From NCBI RefSeq assembly GCF_043641925.1, contig NZ_JBHZRU010000015.1, forward strand, positions 26,768 through 90,767: DNA of 64,000 nucleotides, given 5' to 3'. The notes beneath the pieces were generated by a model. The model saw only the letters and a list, made by a program, of their open reading frames with translations, ran no database searches and was not told the origin of the DNA. Of this stretch, positions 51,662-60,940 are shown piece by piece (position 1 is the first letter of the stretch; each line of letters begins with the position of its first letter). The stretch is from Paenisporosarcina quisquiliarum_A. Its GTDB lineage: Bacteria > Bacillota > Bacilli > Bacillales_A > Planococcaceae. A program made the translations under genes and the position numbers.

Positions 51662-51690
51662 ACTCGGACTTAACGTCCGAGTGGATTTTT
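51662..51690 (+). terminator. Terminator-like hairpin after tandem paralogue 2
   Basis: ACTCGGAC (51662-51669) pairs with GTCCGAGT (51675-51682) and is followed by GGATTTTT. It is part of the GC-rich element and probably stops paralogue 2 transcription. Confidence 0.55.
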
Positions 51691-51892
51691 CCACTACGCT
51701 TTTCCCACTGGAGTCTACGCTTTTTTGCTCCATATCTAGAATTGTTTAAATTTTTTCGTTAAAGCAATTTAATACAGATCAGTTAGAAGAAGCGATCCGT
51801 TTACCATGACAATTAGAATGTTTAAATAACGATGTATTTGTATTCACACTTTGATATGTCTGTGTAAAAAAATTTGACGATAAACAAAACAA

Positions 51893-51933
51893 AAAATCCC
51901 GCTTCCAAGTTACATACCTTGGAGCGGGATTTT
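51893..51933 (-). terminator. Terminator of the mmg-icmF operon
   Basis: AAAATCCCGCTTCCAAG on the left pairs with CTTGGAGCGGGATTTT on the right with one bulge; A residues at 51891-51896 supply the U tract for the minus transcript. Confidence 0.88.
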
Positions 51934-51943
51934 GTTATTGAAC

Positions 51944-54900
51944 TTACATATTACGACGGTATTGTCCGCCTACTTCATATAGAGCATTTGTGATTTGACC
52001 AAGTGATGCCACTTTAACTGTGTCCATCAATTGTTCAAAGATATTACCACCTGTTACAGCTACTTCTTTTAATTTTGCTAAAGCTGCATCTGCTTCAGAT
52101 TGGTTGCGTTGTTGGAATGCACGTAAGTTACGAATTTGTGTTTCTTTTTCGTCACTTGTTGCACGCGCAATTTCCATGTTATCAATATCATCTGAAGAAG
52201 GTGGGTTGGGATTTAAATACGTGTTCACACCGATAATCGGTAATTCACCTGTATGTTTTAACATTTCATAATGCATCGACTCTTCTTGAATTTTTCCTCG
52301 TTGGTACTGAGTTTCCATTGCCCCAAGAACACCGCCACGATCATTAATGCGATCGAACTCTGTCAATACCGCTTCTTCAACTAGATCCGTCATTTCTTCG
52401 ATAATGAAAGCACCTTGAAGTGGATTTTCATTTTTCGCTAGACCTAACTCTTTTGTAATGATCATTTGAATCGCCATGGCACGACGAACAGATTCTTCTG
52501 TTGGTGTTGTAATGGCTTCGTCATATGCGTTTGTATGAAGTGAGTTACAGTTATCTTGCAATGCCATTAACGCTTGCAAAGTCGTACGAATATCATTAAA
52601 ATCGATTTCTTGCGCATGCAATGATCGACCTGATGTTTGAACATGGTATTTCAATTTTTGACTACGATCATTTGCGCCGTATTTATCGCGCATAACTACT
52701 GCCCAAATACGACGTGCAACACGCCCAATAACCGTATATTCTGGGTCTAAACCATTCGAGAAGAAGAATGATAGATTTGGTGCAAAGTCATCAATGTTCA
52801 TTCCACGGCTTAAATAATACTCCACATATGTGAAACCATTAGCTAGTGTAAAGGCAAGTTGTGAAATTGGGTTCGCTCCTGCTTCCGCAATGTGATAGCC
52901 AGAAATCGATACCGAATAATAGTTACGCACTTTTTGGTCAATAAAGTATTGTTGAATATCACCCATCATACGAAGTGCAAATTCAGTTGAGAATATACAT
53001 GTATTTTGTCCTTGGTCTTCTTTTAGTATGTCTGCTTGAACCGTCCCACGAACTACTTGTAGTGTCGTTTGACGAACTTCCATAAATTCTTCAACCGTTA
53101 ATGTGCGACCGAATTTTTCTTCATTCACTTTCACTTGTTGATCAATCGCAGTATTCATGAACATTGCCAAAATAATTGGCGCAGGTCCATTAATCGTCAT
53201 CGATACAGATGTAGCTGGCGCACATAAGTCGAAGCCATCATACAGCTTCTTCATATCGTCAAGCGTACAGATGCTTACGCCTGATTCTCCAACTTTCCCG
53301 TAAATATCTGGACGTTCATCAGGATCTTCACCGTATAAAGTTACCGAGTCAAATGCTGTTGATAGACGTTTCGCATCATCATCTTTTGATAAGTAATGGA
53401 AACGACGGTTTGTGCGTTCTGGTGTTCCTTCTCCAGCGAATTGACGTTTTGGATCTTCTCCTTCACGTTTGAACGGGAATACGCCAGACGTATAAGGGAA
53501 TGAACCTGGAACATTTTCTTTGTATACCCATCGTAAAATTTCACCGTAGTCCACAAATTTAGGCAATGCCACTTTTGGCACTTTTAATCCGGATAAACTT
53601 TCCGTACGTAAAATCGTACGAAGCTCTTTGTCACGTACTTTTGTAACGAATTCGTCTCCTGCATACGCTTCTTTTAAAGCTTTCCAGTTATCTAAAATTC
53701 GTTTCGATTCAGCTGTTAATTCATCACGCACGCCTTGTGCAAGTGAAGTTAATGATTGAACTAATGCATCATTCGGTGCTTTCTCATTTACCGTTTCAAT
53801 TGCTCCTTCAAGTTGGAACAAACGACGAGCTAAACTAGCTTGTTGATCAGATTTTTTGTGATAACCACGAACTGCATCTGTAATTTCACGCAAGTAATAA
53901 CGACGATCATTTGGAATGATGACATTTTGCTTTTGCGTTTTCACGAATTGTTCATAAGACGTCTGCCAGTCAGTTCCACACACTTCATTTACACGAGCAA
54001 CTAAAGCTGCGAATAAAGAATTGGTCCCCTTGTCATTGAACTGGCTCGCGATCGTTCCGTAAACAGGCATCGTATCGAGATTTGCATCCCATAGACCGCG
54101 GCTACGTTGGTATTGCTTTTGAACTTGACGCAATGCATCTTCCGAACCTTTACGTTCGTACTTGTTGATAACAATCAAGTCAGCAAAATCAATCATATCG
54201 ATTTTTTCTAATTGTGATGGCGCGCCAAATTCACTTGTCATCACATACATAGAAAGATCTGACACGTTCGTGATTTCAGCGTCCCCTTGCCCGATTCCAC
54301 TTGTTTCAACAACAATCAAATCATAGCCAGCTACTTTAACAACGTCTAAAACGTCGCTAATGGCACCTGATAATTCCGTACGGGAGCCACGTGTTGCAAG
54401 ACTGCGCATAAATACGCGTTTATTGAAAATCGCATTCATGCGAATACGGTCTCCAAGTAATGCCCCACCTGTTTTTTGTTTCGTTGGGTCAATGGATAAT
54501 ACCGCAATTTTCTTATCCGGAAACTCTGAAAGGAAGCGACGAATTAATTCATCCGTAAGACTTGATTTACCCGCTCCACCCGTTCCAGTAATACCTAAAA
54601 CAGGCGTACCTTTTGACAGTTCTCGCGCTTTTTCAACTAATGCTTTAGCATCGCTGTTCTCATTGTTAACCCCGTCTTCAGCGACAGTGATTAAATGTGA
54701 TAACACTTCAGGGTGTTCCGTATCCGCTTGCGCTAACTGATCCACTGCATTTTTCGTATCAATGGCTTTATCGCAATCTTCTACCATACGGTTAATCATC
54801 CCTTGAAGACCTAGTGTCCGTCCGTCTTCAGGAGAGAAAATCCACGCAATCCCGTAATCATGTAGTTCTTTAATTTCTTTCGGAATGATTACGCCACCAC

Positions 54901-55204
54901 CACCGCCATAGATGCGGATATGTGGAGCCCCTCTTTCTGCTAATAAATCATGCATGTACTTGAAGTATTCAACGTGTCCACCTTGATAAGATGAGATGGC
55001 AATCCCGTTTGCATCTTCTTGAATCGCTGCATTCACTACTTCTTCAACCGAACGATTATGACCTAAGTGAATGACTTCAGATCCTGTTGATTGCAAAATA
55101 CGACGCATAATATTAATCGATGCATCGTGACCGTCAAAAAGACTTGATGCCGTTACAAAACGAACATGGTTTGTTGGACGATAAACTTCTACTGTTGCTG
55201 TCAT
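51944..55204 (-). CDS. icmF: Fused isobutyryl-CoA mutase IcmF
   Basis: A 1086-residue B12-dependent enzyme with its own chaperone GTPase. Residues about 10-145: cobalamin-binding domain with the base-off His26 (LFDGHDASI). About 195-410: MeaI/ArgK-type G-domain with P-loop GTGGAGKS (207-214), DPT and NKYER. About 540-1086: TIM-barrel mutase domain (PGSFPYTSGVFPF, SVSISGYHIAEAGANP). IcmF interconverts isobutyryl- and n-butyryl-CoA, linking valine breakdown to fatty acid chemistry. Its ATG overlaps the regulator gene's stop by four bases. Confidence 0.94.
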   Translation of the reverse strand: MTATVEVYRPTNHVRFVTASSLFDGHDASINIMRRILQSTGSEVIHLGHNRSVEEVVNAAIQEDANGIAISSYQGGHVEYFKYMHDLLAERGAPHIRIYGGGGGVIIPKEIKELHDYGIAWIFSPEDGRTLGLQGMINRMVEDCDKAIDTKNAVDQLAQADTEHPEVLSHLITVAEDGVNNENSDAKALVEKARELSKGTPVLGITGTGGAGKSSLTDELIRRFLSEFPDKKIAVLSIDPTKQKTGGALLGDRIRMNAIFNKRVFMRSLATRGSRTELSGAISDVLDVVKVAGYDLIVVETSGIGQGDAEITNVSDLSMYVMTSEFGAPSQLEKIDMIDFADLIVINKYERKGSEDALRQVQKQYQRSRGLWDANLDTMPVYGTIASQFNDKGTNSLFAALVARVNEVCGTDWQTSYEQFVKTQKQNVIIPNDRRYYLREITDAVRGYHKKSDQQASLARRLFQLEGAIETVNEKAPNDALVQSLTSLAQGVRDELTAESKRILDNWKALKEAYAGDEFVTKVRDKELRTILRTESLSGLKVPKVALPKFVDYGEILRWVYKENVPGSFPYTSGVFPFKREGEDPKRQFAGEGTPERTNRRFHYLSKDDDAKRLSTAFDSVTLYGEDPDERPDIYGKVGESGVSICTLDDMKKLYDGFDLCAPATSVSMTINGPAPIILAMFMNTAIDQQVKVNEEKFGRTLTVEEFMEVRQTTLQVVRGTVQADILKEDQGQNTCIFSTEFALRMMGDIQQYFIDQKVRNYYSVSISGYHIAEAGANPISQLAFTLANGFTYVEYYLSRGMNIDDFAPNLSFFFSNGLDPEYTVIGRVARRIWAVVMRDKYGANDRSQKLKYHVQTSGRSLHAQEIDFNDIRTTLQALMALQDNCNSLHTNAYDEAITTPTEESVRRAMAIQMIITKELGLAKNENPLQGAFIIEEMTDLVEEAVLTEFDRINDRGGVLGAMETQYQRGKIQEESMHYEMLKHTGELPIIGVNTYLNPNPPSSDDIDNMEIARATSDEKETQIRNLRAFQQRNQSEADAALAKLKEVAVTGGNIFEQLMDTVKVASLGQITNALYEVGGQYRRNM

Positions 55205-55848
55205 ACTGTTCCCCCATTCCTTTGAATCCCTTGTAATAAAAATCGTGTTTGCACGCTAATAAATTCGTCAATTGTCATATCTTTATGAAGACCCCATCTT
55301 CTAAACGCCCACATTTGACCTTGAACGACTACATGATGTGCGGCAAGTTTAACGTCCTCTTGTGCGATGTGTAAATCACCAGATAATCGACAATTTTCAA
55401 TGATTTCTTCGAAGATTGCGACCATGCCCAGTTCTTTATTCAACACATACTGCAAAGCGTCTTTTGGAAGAGATTTTGACTCTTGGTACATCACGACAAA
55501 CTCATCCTGCATCTCATCGATTAGAAGATAATAATGTCGAATAGCTGATTCGAGTCCATCTATAGTTCCAGCTTGAGCAGGCAGGGTCGACAAGCGCTCT
55601 TGCACTTCCTCATAAATGCTGTCACATACTAAATACAAGACGTCTTCTTTGGTGCGGATGTACTCATATAATGTGCCAATGCTAAAACCCGCTTCTTTTG
55701 CGATTTCACGTGTCGTGGTGCGGTGAAAACCCTTCTGTTTGAAGAGTGAAACCGCGCCACGGATCATTTGAATTCGACGTTTAGCAATTAGGCTTTCATC
55801 TTTTACAGATGATTGCACTTCACGTTTGGTTTCCACCTCAATCACCAC
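55201..55848 (-). CDS. TetR-family regulator, FadR-like
   Basis: A 215-residue repressor. The helix-turn-helix lies at about residues 40-65 (TTTREIAKEAGFSIGTLYEYIRTKEDVLY), followed by a helical ligand domain. In Bacillus a TetR protein of this kind (FadR/YsiA) is released from DNA by long-chain acyl-CoA. Encoded inside the acyl-CoA operon, between acdA and icmF. The operator at 63317-63345 is a plausible target. Start: GTG 55848 or GTG 55845; the region lies flush against the acdA stop. Confidence 0.85.
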   Translation of the reverse strand: MVIEVETKREVQSSVKDESLIAKRRIQMIRGAVSLFKQKGFHRTTTREIAKEAGFSIGTLYEYIRTKEDVLYLVCDSIYEEVQERLSTLPAQAGTIDGLESAIRHYYLLIDEMQDEFVVMYQESKSLPKDALQYVLNKELGMVAIFEEIIENCRLSGDLHIAQEDVKLAAHHVVVQGQMWAFRRWGLHKDMTIDEFISVQTRFLLQGIQRNGGTV

Positions 55849-56988
55849 TTATTTCGTTAGCATGCGAGAGATAACAAGACGTTGAATTTCTTGTGTACCC
55901 TCGTAAATTTGAGTGATTTTCGCGTCACGCATATAACGTTCTACTGGGTAATCTTTCGTGTAACCATATCCACCAAACACTTGCACCGCTTCAACGGTTA
56001 CTTTCATCGCTGTATCACCAGCCATTAATTTCGCCATTGCAGATTCTTTCCCGTAAGACAATCCGTTAGACTCTAACCAAGCAGCTTGGTACGTTAACAA
56101 GCGTGATGCTTCAATTGACGTTGCCATGTCAGCTAATTTGAATGAAACCCCTTGATTAGCAGCGATTGGTTTACCGAATTGAACACGTTCTTTCGCATAG
56201 TCAACCGAAGCGTCTAATGCACCTTGAGCAATCCCGACTGCTTGAGCAGCGATCCCGTTACGTCCACCGTCAAGTGTCTTCATTGCGATGATGAATCCTT
56301 CGCCTTCAGCACCTAGCAAGTTTTCTTTAGGAATGCGGCAGTTATCAAAAATAATTTCTGTTGTTGGTGATGAACGAATTCCTAGTTTCTTCTCTTTCTT
56401 CCCTACTGAGAATCCTTCGAAGTCTGCTTCAACTATAAAAGCACTTGTACCTTTATGTTTTGAAGTTGGATCTGTTACGGCAAATACTACGTAAATATCA
56501 GCAATTCCACCGTTTGTAATAAAGATTTTTGAACCGTTTAATACATAGTGGTCGCCATCTAATTTCGCTGTTGTTTTCATGCCACCAGCATCAGAACCTG
56601 ATCCAGCTTCTGTTAAACCGTATCCACCAATTTTTGTTCCTTCAGCCATTGGACGAAGGTACTTTTGTTTTTGTTCTTCATTGCCGTATTTGAAGATTGG
56701 CCATCCAGCTAATGATGTATGTGCGGATAATGTTACGCCTGTAGATGCACAAACGCGTGATAGTTCTTCAACTGCGATACAGTATGCTAAGTAGTCTGAT
56801 CCGATTCCGCCGTATTCTTCCGGCCATGGGATACCTGTTAAGCCAAGTTCCGCCATTTTGTCGAAGATGTCGCGGTCGAAGCGTTCTTCTTCGTCACGTT
56901 CTGCAGCTGTTGGTGCTACTTCTTTCATTGCGAAATCGCGTACCATTTTACGAATCATTTCATGTTCTTCTGATAGTTTAAAGTTCAT
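55849..56988 (-). CDS. acdA: Acyl-CoA dehydrogenase AcdA
   Basis: A 379-residue flavoenzyme that makes the first double bond in beta-oxidation or branched acyl-CoA breakdown. The catalytic base is Glu363 (QIYEGTQEIQR). Flavin-binding segments: YGLTEAGSGSD and ITNGGIADIYVVFAVTD. It is closest in pattern to B. subtilis AcdA. A 313-base gap with a repeat separates it from mmgC. Confidence 0.94.
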   Translation of the reverse strand: MNFKLSEEHEMIRKMVRDFAMKEVAPTAAERDEEERFDRDIFDKMAELGLTGIPWPEEYGGIGSDYLAYCIAVEELSRVCASTGVTLSAHTSLAGWPIFKYGNEEQKQKYLRPMAEGTKIGGYGLTEAGSGSDAGGMKTTAKLDGDHYVLNGSKIFITNGGIADIYVVFAVTDPTSKHKGTSAFIVEADFEGFSVGKKEKKLGIRSSPTTEIIFDNCRIPKENLLGAEGEGFIIAMKTLDGGRNGIAAQAVGIAQGALDASVDYAKERVQFGKPIAANQGVSFKLADMATSIEASRLLTYQAAWLESNGLSYGKESAMAKLMAGDTAMKVTVEAVQVFGGYGYTKDYPVERYMRDAKITQIYEGTQEIQRLVISRMLTK

Positions 56989-57301
56989 TTTTATTCCCGC
57001 CTTTTATGTTTTTAGTTAATTATATATATCCTTGATTTCCGCTTCAGGCGGACGCTTTCCGCGGGCGGTCCGTGAGCCTCCTCGTGTGCTCCGCACACTG
57101 CGGGGTCTCACTTGGACACGCTATTCCCGCTGGAAAGATTAGGACCAAGCATTTTGGTGCTAATCTTTGCGACGAAGCTAGCGAAGCGATGCAGGAGCAG
57201 ATGGTTTACGCCACCTTCCGCTCCAATCAAATAAAAAGTAATTACAAAAGGAATGTGCAATAAAGCTTCGTTAAGAGGTAATTTAAACCTATATCTAACC
57301 A
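56989..57301. repeat. Intergenic repeat elements between mmgC and acdA
   Basis: Two repeats in an operon gap. At 57049-57130 a GC-rich element opens with GGACGCTTTCCGCGGGC, as at 24699 and 63471, but continues differently (GGTCCGTGAGCCTCCTCG). At about 57165-57205 a reversed copy of the unit that is tandemly repeated at 60730-60940 occurs (GCGACGAAGCTAGCGAAGCG). No gene seen. The operon apparently tolerates or uses this insertion. Confidence 0.75.
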
Positions 57302-58438
57302 TTATTTCAATAGATGTTTGCCGATTACGATGCGTTGAATTTCAGATGTTCCTTCATAGATTTCCGTTACTTTAGCGTCACGGAAATAGCGTTCTACTGG
57401 GTAGTCTTCTGTGTAGCCGTATCCACCGAATACTTGGACGGCTTCGATTGATGTTTCTACTGCTGTTTTCGAAGCAAATAGCTTTGCCATTGAGGCTTCT
57501 TTACCGCAAGAGATGCCGCGTGAACGAAGTTCTGCTGCACGGTAAACCAACAATCTTGATGCTTCAACAGCTGTTGCCATGTCCGCTAGTTTAAAACCGA
57601 CACCTTGTTGCGCTGCTATGGGTTTGCCGAACTGTACACGTTCTTTTGCATAGCCAACTGCTGCTTCATAGGCTGCTTCTGCAATACCTAGAGCTTGTGC
57701 TGCAATACCGATTCGACCAACATCTAAGTTAGCTAAGGCGATTTTGAATCCTTCTCCTTCTGCACCTAAAAGGTTTTCAGCAGGTACTTTCATGTCTTCA
57801 AAAGTAAGTTGAACAGTTCGTGAACCGTGTAAGCCCATTTTGTGTTCGTCTTTTCCGATAATTAAACCAGGGGTGTCTTTTTCTACAATAAAAGCGGACA
57901 CGCCGCGAGATCCTTGAGATGAATCTGTTGAAGCAAATACGATGTAAACATCGGCTTCTCCACCGTTTGTAATAAAGACTTTCGAGCCGTTAAGTGTGTA
58001 AAAATCTCCATCTTTGGTAGCTTTGGACTTCATTGAACCAGCGTCCGAACCAGCAGATGGTTCTGTTAAACAGAACGCTCCTAAATATTCACCAGATGCT
58101 AATTTTGGCACGTACTTTTGCTTTTGTTCTTCATTACCGAAATAAAGAATCGGATTTGTTCCAACCGATGTGTGTACCGAAAGGATTACGCCTACGACTG
58201 CACTCACTTTTGATAGCTCATGAATGGCAATGATATAACTTAGGAAATCCATTTCTGAACCGCCGTATTTTTCAGGTGCAGTAATTCCCATAAGTCCTAG
58301 CCCGGCCATTTTCTTTAAAATTTCACGAGGAAATTCACCTTGTTCCATTTGGTCAATAAACGGCTCAATTTCCGTTTTGGCAAAGTCACGAACCATATTG
58401 CGCATCATTAATTGTTCTTCTGTAAACTTCAGTTCCAA
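57302..58438 (-). CDS. mmgC: Acyl-CoA dehydrogenase, MmgC type
   Basis: A 378-residue paralogue of AcdA. Catalytic Glu362 (EIYEGTSEIQR); FCLTEPSAGSD and ITNGGEADVYIVFASTD for flavin binding. VGVILSVHTSVGTNPILYFGNEEQKQKY matches B. subtilis MmgC, which acts in short-chain acyl-CoA and methylcitrate-linked metabolism. It starts 12 bases after mmgB. Confidence 0.93.
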   Translation of the reverse strand: MELKFTEEQLMMRNMVRDFAKTEIEPFIDQMEQGEFPREILKKMAGLGLMGITAPEKYGGSEMDFLSYIIAIHELSKVSAVVGVILSVHTSVGTNPILYFGNEEQKQKYVPKLASGEYLGAFCLTEPSAGSDAGSMKSKATKDGDFYTLNGSKVFITNGGEADVYIVFASTDSSQGSRGVSAFIVEKDTPGLIIGKDEHKMGLHGSRTVQLTFEDMKVPAENLLGAEGEGFKIALANLDVGRIGIAAQALGIAEAAYEAAVGYAKERVQFGKPIAAQQGVGFKLADMATAVEASRLLVYRAAELRSRGISCGKEASMAKLFASKTAVETSIEAVQVFGGYGYTEDYPVERYFRDAKVTEIYEGTSEIQRIVIGKHLLK

Positions 58439-58450
58439 GCTGAGCGCCTC

Positions 58451-59302
58451 CTATTCGTAAACGTAAAAACCGCGTCCTGTTTTCTTACCTAACCAGCCTG
58501 CTTTTACGTATTTGCGCAGTAATGGACATGGACGATATTTACTGTCCCCAAATCCGTCATGCAAGATTTCCATAATGTATAGACATGTATCTAATCCGAT
58601 AAAGTCAGCTAATTGTAAAGGTCCCATTGGATGATTCATACCCATTTTCATCACGTCATCAATGGCTTCTTTAGTCGCTACGCCTTCGTACAATGTGTAA
58701 ATGGCTTCATTGATCATCGGCATTAAAATACGGTTAGAGACGAATCCTGGGAAATCATTCACTTCGACTGGTACTTTATCAAGTTTCTTCGTCATTTCTT
58801 CAATCGCTGTGTAGACTTCATCTGAAGTAGCAAGACCACGAATAATTTCTACGAGCTTCATTACTGGAACTGGATTCATAAAGTGCATACCAATTACTTG
58901 TTCAGGACGGTTTGTTACCGCTGCGATTTCTGTGATTGGAAGTGAAGATGTGTTTGAAGCTAAAATTGCATGTTTTGGCGTGATTTCATCCAGACGTTTG
59001 AAAATCGATTGTTTGATTTCCATGTTTTCAACAGCAGCCTCAATAACTAAATCCACATCACTCGCATCATTTAAATCAAGAGATTTCGTAATGCGTGAAA
59101 GTACTTTCGTTTTTTCATCTTCTGTCATGCGCCCTTTTTCAACATTGCGTGATAAGTTCTTCGTAATGATACCTAGTCCACGTTCGAAAAATTCGTCTTT
59201 CATATCGTTAAGCTTTACGTCAAAACCAGCTTGCGCACAAACTTGCGCAATACCAGATCCCATTTGTCCCGCTCCGATTACTAATACTTTTTGGATGTTC
59301 AT
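58451..59302 (-). CDS. mmgB: 3-hydroxybutyryl-CoA dehydrogenase
   Basis: A 283-residue NAD(P)-dependent dehydrogenase. Rossmann loop GAGQMG (residues 10-15), catalytic His140 (GMHFMNPVPVMKLVEII), and the C-terminal domain NDFPGFVSNRILMPMINEA. It oxidises 3-hydroxyacyl-CoA to 3-ketoacyl-CoA between the dehydrogenase and thiolase steps. Confidence 0.95.
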   Translation of the reverse strand: MNIQKVLVIGAGQMGSGIAQVCAQAGFDVKLNDMKDEFFERGLGIITKNLSRNVEKGRMTEDEKTKVLSRITKSLDLNDASDVDLVIEAAVENMEIKQSIFKRLDEITPKHAILASNTSSLPITEIAAVTNRPEQVIGMHFMNPVPVMKLVEIIRGLATSDEVYTAIEEMTKKLDKVPVEVNDFPGFVSNRILMPMINEAIYTLYEGVATKEAIDDVMKMGMNHPMGPLQLADFIGLDTCLYIMEILHDGFGDSKYRPCPLLRKYVKAGWLGKKTGRGFYVYE

Positions 59303-59335
59303 ATGTTAGCCTCCTTCAATTTTAAAAGACAGTTC

Positions 59336-60529
59336 TTACACTTTTGGTACTTCGATCATAATGGCATCACCTTGACCGCCGCCTGAACAAATAGCTGCAA
59401 TACCAATTCCGCCACCACGGCGTTTTAATTCATAAGCTAGCGTTAAAATGATGCGGGCACCACTCGCTCCGATTGGATGTCCTAATGCCACTGCTCCACC
59501 ATTTACATTCACTTTAGTGTGATCTAAATTCGCTATTTTTGAAGAAGCCAGTGCAACTGCTGAGAATGCTTCATTGATTTCAAATAAATCGATTTCTTCA
59601 AGTGTTTTGCCTGTTTTTTCAAGAAGTTTATTAATAACAAGTCCTGGTGTTTGAGGGAAATGTTTAGGCTCGATTGCGACTTCAGCATGAGCTACCACGT
59701 AAGCAAGTGGTGTTTTCCCTTCAGCTTTTGCACGCTCGTCACTCATTAAGACAAGTGCTGCTGCTCCGTCATTTACCCCAGGTGCATTCCCAGCTGTGAT
59801 CGAACCGTCTTTACTAAATGCTGAACGTAATTTCGATAAAGTTTCCATCGACGTATCGCGACGTGGTGCTTCATCTGTATCAATTGAGATTGGATCGCCT
59901 TTACGTTGTGGAATCACTACTGGTGTAATTTCTTCCGCTAAGATCCCGCTATCCATTGCTTTAAATGCTAATTCATGACTGCGGACCGCCCATTCATCCT
60001 GCATTTCACGAGTTAAAGTAAATTCTTCAGCCGTTGAATTTCCGTATGTCCCCATATGCACACGCTCTGGTGTAAACGCACATGATAATCCGTCATAAAT
60101 CATGCCATCGATCATTTGAGCATCACCCATGCGTAAACCAAATCGACCTTTTGGTAAATAGTAAGGTGCGTTTGACATCGATTCCATACCACCAGCAACG
60201 ATGATTTCTTCATCACCAAGTCTGATTAATTGGTCGCCAAGGCTAACTGCACGCATGCCTGATGCACACACTTTATTAATTGTTTCGGTTTTAACACTCC
60301 ATGGAATACCCGCTTTCGTTGCAGCTTGACGGGAAGGAATTTGCCCTTGACCTGCTTGTAAAACTGTACCCATGATGACTTCATCAACTGATTCAGGAGC
60401 AATACCTGCTTTATTCAAAGCTTCTTTAATGGCTACTCCACCAAGATCACTAGCTGAAAGAGTAGAAAGTGCACCACCCATTTTCCCAAAAGCTGTACGT
60501 GCGCCATCTAAAATAACTGTTTTTGTCAT
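59336..60529 (-). CDS. mmgA: Acetyl-CoA C-acetyltransferase (thiolase)
   Basis: A 397-residue thiolase, first gene of the operon. Catalytic residues: Cys88 (INKVCASG), His351 (GHPIGASG) and Cys381 (AICSGGGQG). It splits acetoacetyl-CoA or longer 3-ketoacyl-CoA. The start codon is 27 bases from a cre-like site, so glucose repression through CcpA is likely, as for mmgA in B. subtilis. Confidence 0.95.
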   Translation of the reverse strand: MTKTVILDGARTAFGKMGGALSTLSASDLGGVAIKEALNKAGIAPESVDEVIMGTVLQAGQGQIPSRQAATKAGIPWSVKTETINKVCASGMRAVSLGDQLIRLGDEEIIVAGGMESMSNAPYYLPKGRFGLRMGDAQMIDGMIYDGLSCAFTPERVHMGTYGNSTAEEFTLTREMQDEWAVRSHELAFKAMDSGILAEEITPVVIPQRKGDPISIDTDEAPRRDTSMETLSKLRSAFSKDGSITAGNAPGVNDGAAALVLMSDERAKAEGKTPLAYVVAHAEVAIEPKHFPQTPGLVINKLLEKTGKTLEEIDLFEINEAFSAVALASSKIANLDHTKVNVNGGAVALGHPIGASGARIILTLAYELKRRGGGIGIAAICSGGGQGDAIMIEVPKV

Positions 60530-60555
60530 AATTGTTGCCTCCCTTTATGAATGGT

Positions 60556-60569
60556 TGTATACGCTTACA
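60556..60569 (-). promoter_or_regulatory. cre site (CcpA box) before mmgA
   Basis: Minus-strand TGTAAGCGTATACA fits the cre consensus TGNAARCGNWWWCA at every position. A TATACA inside it could be the -10 of the mmgA promoter (TTTATT at 16 bp is a weak -35), so CcpA would block transcription directly. Confidence 0.8.
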
Positions 60570-60624
60570 GTTTCTCAAATAAAAATATTCTGACTTTTCT
60601 TTGTGTGAGTTAAAGAAAAAGGTT

Positions 60625-60650
60625 ACTCCACTTTGCAGTGGAGTTTTTTT
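60625..60650 (+). terminator. Terminator-like hairpin with plus-strand T tract
   Basis: ACTCCACT (60625-60632) pairs with AGTGGAGT (60637-60644) around TTGC, followed by seven T. No plus-strand gene precedes it, so it may stop antisense transcription or, with AACCTTTTT on the minus side, serve leftward transcripts. Confidence 0.55.
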
Positions 60651-60684
60651 GTTTTAGTTATTAGATCAATGTTTAAAGTTGCCA

Positions 60685-60940
60685 CTTGCGTCTGCATCGC
60701 TTCGCGAGCATCTTCGCAGTTTAAAACCATTTGCTCCTGCATCGCTTCGCTAGCTTCGTCGCAAATAAACATAAGTTCAAAACCGTTTGCTCCTGCATCG
60801 CTTCGCTAGCTTCGTCGCAAAATACTTAAGTTCAAAACCGTTTGCTCCTGCATCGCTTCGCTAGCTTCGTCGCAAAATACTTAAGTTCAAAACCATTTGC
60901 TCCTGCATCGCTTCGCTAGCTTCGTCGCAAATACAATAGT
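60685..60940 (+). repeat. Tandem repeat, 55-56 bp unit, about 4.5 copies
   Basis: TTTGCTCCTGCATCGCTTCG begins at 60730, 60786, 60841 and 60896; a degraded copy lies at about 60685. Units are nearly identical, and each ends in AAGTTCAAAACC. A reversed single copy lies near 57165-57205. GC-rich cores in an AT-rich setting. Confidence 0.9.

Larger units (their letters stand above)
51590..51943. other. Intergenic region with a repeat-like element
   Basis: Between the convergent paralogue 2 and icmF. At about 51640-51725 lies an element with GGGCTTGCGCCGAACT, the hairpin at 51662-51682 and CCACTACGCTTTTCCCACTG GAGTCTACGC. This composition differs from the AT-rich surroundings and resembles the other GC-rich interspersed elements. 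The icmF terminator is at the right end. No gene seen. Confidence 0.55.

Noticed and set aside
57072..57302. Open frames on both strands in the mmgC-acdA gap
   Set aside because: They only translate the GC-rich element and the reversed 55-bp unit.
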